The notes under the pieces were generated by a model. The model made no database searches. It saw only the letters and a program-made list of their open reading frames with translations, and was not told where the DNA came from. Shown one piece after another: positions 56,798-64,000 of a stretch of DNA of 64,000 bases (the first letter of the stretch is position 1; each line of letters begins with the position of its first letter). The stretch lies in contig NZ_LYMI01000014.1 in the NCBI RefSeq assembly GCF_001660815.1, positions 22,070-86,069 on the forward strand. Direction: 5' to 3'. The stretch is from Xanthomonas nasturtii (GTDB taxonomy: Bacteria > Pseudomonadota > Gammaproteobacteria > Xanthomonadales > Xanthomonadaceae). A program made the translations under genes and the position numbers.

Positions 56798-59731
56798 GTG
56801 AAGAACAGCTACGCACGTACCGCGTTGTCCTGCGCGTTGGGGTCCATCCTGCTGGGCATGGCCAGCACCGCCGCCTGGGCACAATCCACCGACGCCGACA
56901 GCGCCGCGCAAACGCCACCGGCCGCTGCCGGCAACGCCGATGCAGTGACCCAGCTGGACACCGTCACCGTCTCCGGCTACCGACGCAGCATCCAGTTTTC
57001 CACCGACGCCAAGCGCGATTCGGTGGGCTTTGCCGACACCGTGTTTGCCGAAGACATCGGCAAGTTTCCGGACATGAATATCGCCGAGTCGCTCAACCGC
57101 ATTCCCGGTGTGCAGCTGGCGCGCGACGTCAACGGCGAAGGCCTCAACATCGCCATCCGCGGCCTGGGCACCAGCTTCACCAAGACCACGCTCAACGGCG
57201 CCAGCATCGCCACCGCTTCGATCGGCTTGAATGCGCAGAACCAGAATCGCGAAGTCGATCTGAACCTGTTTCCCACCGAATTCTTCACCCAGCTCACGGT
57301 GAGCAAGACGCCCACCGCCAGCATGCTCGAAGGCGGCGTCTCCGGTGTGGTGGACATGCGCAGCGCGCGTCCGTTCGATCGCCCCGGTGTGCACTTCACC
57401 TATCAGGCGCAGGCCGACTGGAACAGCACCAGCGAAAAGACCACTCCGCGTGGTGCGTTCATGGGCAGCTGGACCAATGAAGCAGGCACGCTCGGCGCGT
57501 TGTTCGGCGTGGCGTCGGTGCGCAGCAAGCTCGGCGTGCGCGGCTTCGAGAGCGTGGGCTGGACCAACCCCGGCCTGACCTACACCCAGTGCGGTCTCAC
57601 CCCGCCCGCGGGCACGCCGGCCACCAATCAACCGGCCGCCTGCAACGTCAATGGCGGCGGCAACTGGCGCATTCCCGACCGCGTGCCGGCCACCGCCGGC
57701 AGCGGCCTCACCACCGGCGAAACCATCGACGCGGCGTGGCTGCTGGAACGCAACCCGGGCCTGAGCATCGACCAGATCAGCGATGCCTTGATTCCGCGAT
57801 TAGGCCGCCAGGTCTACATGAATGGCGATCGCGACCGCGATGCCTCGGTGATGTCGCTGGAATGGCGCCCCTCCGACAGCATGCATTTCTACCTGGATAC
57901 GCTGTATTCCGAAGCCAAGCGCACCACCGAGCGGATCAGCATGAATCTGATCGGCCGCAACGGCAACATGATTCCACTCGGCATGCAGCTGGACCAGAAC
58001 AACGTGGTCACCAGCGCCACCTTTGCCAATGCGCAGTACTTTCTGGAAGCGCGCCCGTACCGCGAAGAGGTCAAGTTCTGGAGCGTCAATCCCGGCGCGG
58101 AACTGCTGTTCGGTGCCGAGCAGGACATCAAGCTCAATGTGCAGGCCAATGCCACGCGCAGCTGGCTGGACCGCGAATCGCCCAGCATCCTGGTGACCTC
58201 GCCGTTCACCACCGTGGACTATCGCAACCAGGGCGGCGACCGCCCCTCGATCAGCAGCCCGCTGGATCTCAACGACCCCAACCTGGGCTGGGGCTGGAAC
58301 GGTGGCCGGGTCAATATCCAGAACGAAAAGCGCATCACCGAAACGCGTGGCGGCCGCGCCGACCTGCAGTTCGGCGAAGACAAGCGCAACATCAAGATCG
58401 GCGCCGCCTACGACCAGGCCGAGCGCACCATTCGCGGCTTCGACAACAGCGTGGCGTGGGAACAGGTGGTGTGCCGCGGCGGTGGCGGCAACGTGTGCAA
58501 CGGCGGGCCTGGCTCGGCGATACCGAATTCGGCACTGGCCGGCTATTTGCGGCCAGGCCCGGACGGCTTCATCACCGCCGATTTCGGCCGCTTCCTGCGC
58601 GACACCAACTATTACCCACTGCGCGATTCCGCACCGGAAACCAACTCCGCCAACACTGGCGCTTCGGCCGGCGGCATTCGCGAGAAGAACCTGGGTTTCT
58701 ACATCGAAACCAATGCCGAAACCGAAGTGTGGAACCGCACGCTGCGCTTCAACGCCGGCGTGCGTTACGTCACCACCGACCAGACCATCACCGGCCCGGT
58801 CACCATCAACGGCATCCGCCGCGTGCAGGTGCTGGATTCGGATTACAAGGAAACCCTGCCCTCGTTCAACGCCGCCTGGGATGTGGCCGACAACGTGGTG
58901 CTGCGCCTGTCCAGCTCGCGCACGCTCACCCGGCCGGATCCGAGCGCGATGTTGCCCAACACCAACTTCAGCGACCCCTCCGCGCAGACCGCAACCCAGG
59001 GCAATCCGAACCTGGCGCCGTACCTGTCCACCAATGTGGATTTTGGCGGCGAGTGGTACACCGGCGGCGAGGGTTATGTGGGCCTGACGCTGTTCAACAA
59101 GCGCATCAGCGGCTTCACCGTCAATGGCGTGCGGCGCATTCCGTTCAACGACCTGGGCGTGCCGTACGAGAGCCTGCTGCCGATCCAGCAGGCCGGGCTG
59201 GACCAGCGCGGTGGCCCGAACGCCGCCACGGTCGATGTGCAGACCCAGGTCAATGCCGATGGCGTGCTCAACATCCGCGGCACCGAAGCGATCTGGGTGC
59301 AGCCGCTGGACAAGCTGGTCGACGGCATGGGCTTCAGCGTGAACTACACCCATGTCACCCAATCCTCCGAAGGCGAAGGCATTCCGGCAGTGGCGGTCGG
59401 CGTGGCGCCGAACCTGTGGAACGGCACCGTGTACTGGGAGAAGAACGCCGCCTCGGTGCGCCTGTCCTACACCTGGAACGACGACATGGTGATCTCCGGC
59501 GCCAATCAGAACGGCATCCCGTACGCACGCCTCAACGCCGATGCACGCGGCCAGCTGGATCTGTCGGCCAGCTATGCGCTGGACTGGCTGCCGTCCAAGC
59601 CGCAAATCACCCTCAACGTCACCAACATCACCGACGAGCCGCTGCGCACCACCTACGCCTGGCCCAACGCCACCTACGATCTGTACGAGCCCGGGCGCAC
59701 GGTGATGCTCGGCATCCGCGGTACGTTCTGA
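56798..59731 (+). CDS. TonB-dependent receptor for xylo-oligosaccharides
   Basis: 977 residues from a GTG at 56798 with strong AGGGAAGGG upstream. A signal peptide ends near AWA-QS, the TonB box region reads LDTVTVSGYRRS, the plug domain carries IAESLNRIPGVQLARD and GEGLNIAIRGLG, and a 22-strand barrel ends in a terminal Phe (RTVMLGIRGTF). It should import xylan fragments through the outer membrane using TonB energy. It matches the Xanthomonas CUT-locus type (XytA/XytB); which one cannot be decided here. Controlled by the adjacent xyl-box. Confidence 0.95.
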   Translation: MKNSYARTALSCALGSILLGMASTAAWAQSTDADSAAQTPPAAAGNADAVTQLDTVTVSGYRRSIQFSTDAKRDSVGFADTVFAEDIGKFPDMNIAESLNRIPGVQLARDVNGEGLNIAIRGLGTSFTKTTLNGASIATASIGLNAQNQNREVDLNLFPTEFFTQLTVSKTPTASMLEGGVSGVVDMRSARPFDRPGVHFTYQAQADWNSTSEKTTPRGAFMGSWTNEAGTLGALFGVASVRSKLGVRGFESVGWTNPGLTYTQCGLTPPAGTPATNQPAACNVNGGGNWRIPDRVPATAGSGLTTGETIDAAWLLERNPGLSIDQISDALIPRLGRQVYMNGDRDRDASVMSLEWRPSDSMHFYLDTLYSEAKRTTERISMNLIGRNGNMIPLGMQLDQNNVVTSATFANAQYFLEARPYREEVKFWSVNPGAELLFGAEQDIKLNVQANATRSWLDRESPSILVTSPFTTVDYRNQGGDRPSISSPLDLNDPNLGWGWNGGRVNIQNEKRITETRGGRADLQFGEDKRNIKIGAAYDQAERTIRGFDNSVAWEQVVCRGGGGNVCNGGPGSAIPNSALAGYLRPGPDGFITADFGRFLRDTNYYPLRDSAPETNSANTGASAGGIREKNLGFYIETNAETEVWNRTLRFNAGVRYVTTDQTITGPVTINGIRRVQVLDSDYKETLPSFNAAWDVADNVVLRLSSSRTLTRPDPSAMLPNTNFSDPSAQTATQGNPNLAPYLSTNVDFGGEWYTGGEGYVGLTLFNKRISGFTVNGVRRIPFNDLGVPYESLLPIQQAGLDQRGGPNAATVDVQTQVNADGVLNIRGTEAIWVQPLDKLVDGMGFSVNYTHVTQSSEGEGIPAVAVGVAPNLWNGTVYWEKNAASVRLSYTWNDDMVISGANQNGIPYARLNADARGQLDLSASYALDWLPSKPQITLNVTNITDEPLRTTYAWPNATYDLYEPGRTVMLGIRGTF

Positions 59732-59819
59732 GCGTGCGCATCGCCATGACGACGCAGATGCCGGGCCGATGCGGCCGCGCCACCGCACGCGCGTGGCCTT
59801 GCCGCATGCTCCGCGCAGC

Positions 59820-59861
59820 GCGCGCCGTCGCCCCCTCCCTGGCGACGGCGCGCACGGTTTT
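59820..59861 (+). terminator. Strong hairpin between the receptor and the sugar transporter
   Basis: GCGCGCCGTCGCC and GGCGACGGCGCGC pair perfectly over 13 bases around an 8-base loop, with TTTT four bases later. It could end most receptor transcripts and leave partial read-through to the transporter, or protect the receptor mRNA 3' end. Confidence 0.7.
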
Positions 59862-59972
59862 GCTGGACACTTCAGCCGCCATGCCTGCTGCCGCGATCCG
59901 GATGGGTCGCGGTCAGCAGCATGGCGCGCGCCGCGGCGTTTTCCGCAGCATTCTTCGAGCCCGCCTCACCTC

Positions 59973-61460
59973 ATGAACGATCGGTCACAGCAGCTCTCCG
60001 TGCGCGAAAAGATCGGCTACAGCCTGGGCGACCTGGCGGCCAATCTGATCTTCCAGACGCTGGTCACCTTCCTGGCGTTCTTCTATACCGATGTGTTCCG
60101 CATCCCGGCGAGCGCGGCGGCCACGTTGATCTTCGTGGTCGGCCTGCTCGGCGCGTTCGTGTTCACGCCCATCATCGGCATCCTGGCCGATCGCACCCGT
60201 ACCCGCTGGGGCAAGTTCCGCCCGTGGATCCTGTGGACGGCACTGCCGTTCGGCGCATTGTCGCTGGCGGCGTTCAACACGCCCGACCTGGGCGAGCACG
60301 GCAAGATCACCTACGCCTTCGCCACCTACACCTTGCTGATGCTGGTCTACGTGGCCAACAACCTGCCGTATTCGGCGTTGAGCGGCGTGCTCACCGGCAG
60401 CATGGAGCAGCGCAACAGCCTGTCTGCGTATCGTTTTCTGGCGGTGACCTTCGCGCAGTTCATCATCCAGGTGTTGCTGCTGCCGCTGGTGCTGATCCTG
60501 GGCAATGGCGACAAGGCGCAAGGATTCCGCAACACCATGGCGCTGTTCGCGGCAGTCGGCACGCTGTGCTTTCTGATCACCTTTTTCACCACCCGCGAGC
60601 GCGTGCTGCCGATCGCCGAACAACGCAGCAGCGTGCGCCAGGACCTCACCGACCTGGTGCGCAACAAACCCTGGCTGGTGATGCTGGCACTGACGATTTT
60701 GGTCTTCATCAATCTCGCCATGAAGGGCGGGATGTACATCTACTACTTCAAGTATTACCTCGACGCCGGTGCGCTGACCCACTTTCTCGACGCAGCAGGA
60801 TTCAACCGCTTCATTGCTGCCATCAACAGCGTGCTGACCGGCGCCGGCATGAGCGCCTTGCAATGGCCGCAGGACGCACCGACCTCGGCCTTCAGCGTGT
60901 TCAGTGCCGGCGGCATCGTGGCGATGATCGTGGGCATCGGTTTTTCCAAACGTCTGGCCGACCGCTACGGTAAGCGCAACGTCTTCGGCGGCGCGCTGCT
61001 GATTTCCACGCTGTTTTTGCTGGCGTTCTACGTGTATCCGCCAAATGCGATTGGCTGGGTATTCGCCTCCTACGTGCTGCACGGCTTTTTCTACGGCATC
61101 ACCATCCCGCTGCTGTGGGCGATGATTGCCGACGTGGCCGATTACTCGGAGTGGAAGAACCACCGCCGCGCCACTGCGATTATTTTTTCGGCAATGTTGT
61201 GCGGCCTGAAGATCGGCCTGAGCGTGGGCGGCGCGCTGGTCGCCGGCATCCTGGCGTTTTACGGCTATGACGCAGCACTGCCGCAGCAGAGCGCGGCGGT
61301 CACCGACGGCATCCGCCTGGCGATCAGCGTGTATGCGTCCCTCCCTTTCCTGCTCGGCACCGCGCTGCTGGCGCTGTACGAAATCGACAAACCGCTGGAA
61401 ACCCGCATCGAACACGAACTGGGCGTGCGCCGTCAGGCCGTTCCATCCGCTTCGCCGTGA
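59973..61460 (+). CDS. GPH-family sugar:cation symporter
   Basis: 495 residues from the ATG at 59973, twelve membrane segments. Glycoside-pentoside-hexuronide family blocks: KIGYSLGDLAANLIFQ, GILADRTRTRWGKFRPWILW, and the late DVADYSEWKNHRRATAIIFS. It is similar to XylP/XynB-type carriers and would bring xylose or short xylosides into the cytosol. The loop around residues 275-310 is longer than average. It follows the receptor after the strong hairpin and precedes the second GH43. Confidence 0.92.
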   Translation: MNDRSQQLSVREKIGYSLGDLAANLIFQTLVTFLAFFYTDVFRIPASAAATLIFVVGLLGAFVFTPIIGILADRTRTRWGKFRPWILWTALPFGALSLAAFNTPDLGEHGKITYAFATYTLLMLVYVANNLPYSALSGVLTGSMEQRNSLSAYRFLAVTFAQFIIQVLLLPLVLILGNGDKAQGFRNTMALFAAVGTLCFLITFFTTRERVLPIAEQRSSVRQDLTDLVRNKPWLVMLALTILVFINLAMKGGMYIYYFKYYLDAGALTHFLDAAGFNRFIAAINSVLTGAGMSALQWPQDAPTSAFSVFSAGGIVAMIVGIGFSKRLADRYGKRNVFGGALLISTLFLLAFYVYPPNAIGWVFASYVLHGFFYGITIPLLWAMIADVADYSEWKNHRRATAIIFSAMLCGLKIGLSVGGALVAGILAFYGYDAALPQQSAAVTDGIRLAISVYASLPFLLGTALLALYEIDKPLETRIEHELGVRRQAVPSASP

Positions 61461-61493
61461 TGTCTCTCTCCCACCTCATTCACAGGTACGCGC

Positions 61494-62528
61494 ATGTCCG
61501 ATGAACTGGAAGCCGCTGCATTGCAGGCGCTGACGCGCACCGCCATTTCCGCACCGCTGGTCACGCACCTCTACACCGCCGACCCGTCCGCACATGTGTT
61601 CGACGGCGCGTTGTACATCTATCCCTCGCACGACATCGATGCCGGCGTGGCCTTCAGCGACGACGGCTCGCATTTCGACATGGCCGACTACCACGTCTTT
61701 CGCATGGCGCATCCGCACGCGCCTGTGGAAGACCTAGGGCAGGTCCTGCATGTCCGCGACGTGCCTTGGGCACAGCGCCAGATGTGGGCACCGGATGCGG
61801 CGCAACGCAACGGCAAGACCTACCTGTATTTCCCGGCAAAACGCGCCGACGGCATCTTCCAGATCGGCGTTGCGGTAGGCGACCAGCCGCAAGGCCCGTT
61901 CGTCGCCGAACCCGAACCGATCGACGGCAGCTACTCGATCGACCCGGCCGTGTTCGCCGACGACGATGGCACGCATTACCTGTATTTCGGCGGCATCTGG
62001 GGCGGCCAGCTGCAGCACTACCGCAACAACGCTTACGCAGATACGCATCAGGAACCGGTGGGCGACGCGCCCGCACTCGGCCCGCGCGTGGCGCGCCTCC
62101 ATGACAGCATGACCGAACTGGCCGAGCCCACCCGCGAGATCGTCATCTTCGACGAACACGGCGCCCCGCTTTGCGCCGACGACCACGCCCGCCGCTTCTT
62201 CGAAGGCCCCTGGGTCCATCGTCACGCCGGCCGCTATTACCTGTCGTATTCCACCGGCGACACCCATCGGATCTGCTACGCCACCAGCGATTCACCCTAC
62301 GGACCCTTCGTCTATCAAGGCGTGCTGCTCGCACCGGTGGTCGGCTGGACCACGCATCACTCCATCTGCGCCTTTGACGGCCAGTGGTATCTGTTCTATC
62401 ACGATGCCAGCCTGTCGCAGGGCCAGACGCACCTGCGCAGCATCAAGATGACACCGCTGCAGCACGATGCCGATGGCAGGATCGCCACGATTTACCCCTA
62501 CGGCGCCGATGCGGTGTCGCCTTGGTGA
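61494..62528 (+). CDS. GH43 family glycosidase, cytosolic
   Basis: 344 residues from the ATG at 61494. No signal peptide, unlike the GH43 at 37.4 kb. Propeller motifs: TADPSAHVFDGALYIYPSHD with the base Asp, the central Asp in SYSIDPAVFADDDG and the acid Glu in RFFEGPWVHRHAGRYY. Single-domain, which fits beta-xylosidase or arabinofuranosidase activity on short oligosaccharides brought in by the preceding transporter. Last gene of the receptor operon. Confidence 0.92.
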   Translation: MSDELEAAALQALTRTAISAPLVTHLYTADPSAHVFDGALYIYPSHDIDAGVAFSDDGSHFDMADYHVFRMAHPHAPVEDLGQVLHVRDVPWAQRQMWAPDAAQRNGKTYLYFPAKRADGIFQIGVAVGDQPQGPFVAEPEPIDGSYSIDPAVFADDDGTHYLYFGGIWGGQLQHYRNNAYADTHQEPVGDAPALGPRVARLHDSMTELAEPTREIVIFDEHGAPLCADDHARRFFEGPWVHRHAGRYYLSYSTGDTHRICYATSDSPYGPFVYQGVLLAPVVGWTTHHSICAFDGQWYLFYHDASLSQGQTHLRSIKMTPLQHDADGRIATIYPYGADAVSPW

Positions 62529-62866
62529 GGCGCCATTGGGTAACTGCCTGCCGGGTTGCATCAAGCCCGTCATCGCTCGACCGCTGTCACTGAACGAGGC
62601 GGGCTGTTACCGCTGCGGTTTCAAGGCACGTCGTGATTCTCACTGCGACTTCTTGGACCTAGCGCAAACGGCTCCCTAGTCGAACATTTCTTTGCATGCG
62701 CAACGCCTACCTCTGGCGCTTCAACGCCGCCATGCTGTGGCGAGCGCGACCGTCATGTCCTGCCAACGACTGTGGCGCCAAGCCGGCACTGCACCACATG
62801 AGGTTGCATCCGGACGCACCGCAACTCCGTAGGTTCCTGCATCTGCCCTTTGAGTTGGAGAGTGCC
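62529..62866. other. Intergenic region after the xylan locus
   Basis: 338 bases with no gene, clear terminator or repeat that I can recognise. A GGAG eight bases before 62867 belongs to the lipocalin gene. Confidence 0.5.
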
Positions 62867-63400
62867 ATGCCACGTCGTTCGATGCTGTTGTTGCTGACGC
62901 TCGTGGTCTGGGGGAGTGCAAGCGGCAGCGAAGCGGGCTCCGCCCTGCCCCGCGCAGATAGCGTCGACGTGCCACGCTTCATGGGCGATTGGTATGTGAT
63001 CGCACACATTCCCACCCGGCCCGAGCGCAAGGCCTATGACGCGGTGGAGAGCTATGCGCTGCGGCCGGACGGCCGCATCCAGACCACCTTCACCTTCCGC
63101 AAGGGCAGCTTCCAGGCGCCGCTCAAGTCCATGCATCCAGTCGGCCAGGTTGCAGAGGACGGCAATGGCGCGCTGTGGAGCATGCAGTTCCTTTGGCCGT
63201 TCAAGGCCGAGTACGTGATCGCTTGGTTGGATCCAGGCTATACACAGACCATCGTGGCGCGTAGCAAGCGCGACTACGTCTGGTACATGGCACGCACCCC
63301 GCAGGTGTCCGATGTCGACTATCAGCAGGCTGTCCAACGCATCGCCGCCATGGGCTATGACGTGTCGCAGCTGCGCCGCGTACCGCAGTCGCAGCACTGA
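62867..63400 (+). CDS. Lipocalin (Blc-like), exported
   Basis: 177 residues from the ATG at 62867, with GGAG upstream; longer frames have no support. Signal peptide (MLLLLTLVVWGSASG) without a lipobox Cys, so a soluble periplasmic or secreted form rather than a lipoprotein. The lipocalin motif VDVPRFMGDWYVIAHIP starts strand A, and KRDYVWYMARTPQVSD is the conserved late block. The family binds fatty acids or lysophospholipids in envelope stress. Confidence 0.9.
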   Translation: MPRRSMLLLLTLVVWGSASGSEAGSALPRADSVDVPRFMGDWYVIAHIPTRPERKAYDAVESYALRPDGRIQTTFTFRKGSFQAPLKSMHPVGQVAEDGNGALWSMQFLWPFKAEYVIAWLDPGYTQTIVARSKRDYVWYMARTPQVSDVDYQQAVQRIAAMGYDVSQLRRVPQSQH

Positions 63401-63478
63401 TGCGGTAACGCGGTAAGGGTGCAACGAGCTCAGCGATGCCGATGACTGCGCATCGCCACCTCTCGCACACTGGCTGCG

Positions 63479-63832
63479 TCAGGCGTCCTTGTCATTCACG
63501 GAAAACTCCCAGCCGTCATTCAAGCCACCCAGGGGCTTGGCCTCCGTTGCCAACTCTTCCTCGAATGCACAAATCGCCTTGTACGTCGGCACCATGGTCG
63601 GATACACGGTGACATCCATCGGAAACGCCGTGTTTTCCGGGTAATGGCAGCAACGCACCTTTTGCTCGAAGCGCAGCATCGTCACCGAAAACGCCAATGC
63701 CGACTCCTTCGTGGGGAAGACCACGGAGAACGCAATCTCGCGCGGCGTCGAAACATCCACCCCTTGCTGGGCGATGTGCCAAAGGGTGTCGCCGTTATCG
63801 TCGTTAGGATACATATCCGGATTTCGTTGCAT
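63479..63832 (-). CDS. RraB-family ribonuclease E inhibitor protein
   Basis: 117 residues from the ATG at 63832. The N-terminal DDNGDTLWHIAQQGVDVSTPRE and the C-terminal MVPTYKAICAFEEELATEAKPLGG..DGWE are the RraB (DUF1260) pattern. E. coli RraB binds RNase E and alters mRNA decay. The middle (RFEQKVRCCHYPENTAF) is divergent, and many such proteins outside enterics are untested. No operon partner. An ATG at 63814 is a possible later start. Confidence 0.85.
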   Translation of the reverse strand: MQRNPDMYPNDDNGDTLWHIAQQGVDVSTPREIAFSVVFPTKESALAFSVTMLRFEQKVRCCHYPENTAFPMDVTVYPTMVPTYKAICAFEEELATEAKPLGGLNDGWEFSVNDKDA

Positions 63833-63873
63833 GGGGGCTTCTGTTTTTTGGGCCCATGGGCCGAGGAGGAATT

Positions 63874-64000
63874 CTAGTGCACTGAATCCGAGGAATCGGA
63901 TGTGATGCGTCGAGTTGGATCAGCGAAGGTCCATTTCAGCGGTTTTGGGTTTTTGTTGTACTGGCGGATGTAGCGCATGAGCTTCTTATCGAGGTCTTTG
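63874..64000 (-). mobile_element. IS630-family transposase, 3' end only
   Basis: Reading leftward from the window edge, an open frame gives 41 residues and a TAG at 63874: KDLDKKLMRYIRQYNKNPKP followed by LKWTFADPTRRI. This is the usual C-terminus of IS630-type DDE transposases. The element continues beyond the window, and its terminal inverted repeat is not evident. It inserted beyond the RraB gene start, close to its promoter. Confidence 0.75.

Overview
This GC-rich window has the gene content and promoter signatures of a plant-pathogenic Xanthomonas. It carries a type III effector with SKWP repeats (XopAD family), a large TonB-dependent xylan utilisation locus with XylR operators (xyl-boxes), and the intergenic palindromes typical of that genus. 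I see no rRNA, tRNA or CRISPR array. The species cannot be fixed from sequence reading alone.

Left third (1-28.5 kb), mostly core genes. It begins with the translocation and assembly pair tamA-tamB (tamB runs off the left edge) and glycyl-tRNA synthetase (glyQ, glyS), whose two genes are split by a duplicated palindromic repeat. An orphan GspE/PilB-type ATPase follows, then the giant effector gene (9.0-17.6 kb). Next come a class I glutamine amidotransferase, a multispan membrane protein, the Tat export operon tatABC behind a SYLF-domain gene, ferrochelatase hemH coupled to an alpha/beta hydrolase, a YgjP-like metallopeptidase, a repeat-filled intergenic region, rdgC and ttcA.

Middle to right (29-62.5 kb), the xylan/glucuronoxylan locus. 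xylA (xylose isomerase) and xylR (LacI-type repressor) converge. Divergent from xylR runs an operon of GH67 alpha-glucuronidase, SGNH acetylesterase, mannonate dehydratase, GH43, GH3 and fructuronate reductase. After a short block of unrelated small genes and a 5'-truncated kelch gene come a leftward operon (hexuronate MFS transporter, GH10, uxaC, GH2, GH10, probably an SMP-30 lipoprotein) and a rightward operon (TonB-dependent receptor, GPH-type sugar transporter, second GH43). These two operons diverge from a promoter region with two xyl-boxes; a third box precedes xylA. Together the genes describe extracellular cutting of xylan, outer membrane uptake, periplasmic debranching and cytoplasmic catabolism of xylose, and of glucuronate through fructuronate and mannonate to 2-keto-3-deoxygluconate.

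Right edge (62.5-64 kb): a secreted lipocalin, an RraB-family RNase E inhibitor and the 3' end of an IS630-type transposase.

The observations most worth following are two tandem RelA/SpoT-synthetase-like domains at the C-terminus of the XopAD-type effector, an imperfect PIP box and perfect palindrome at its 5' end, a palindromic element read in frame inside glyS next to an AT-rich foreign-looking patch, and the 43.9-46.4 kb block bounded by 5'-shortened genes.
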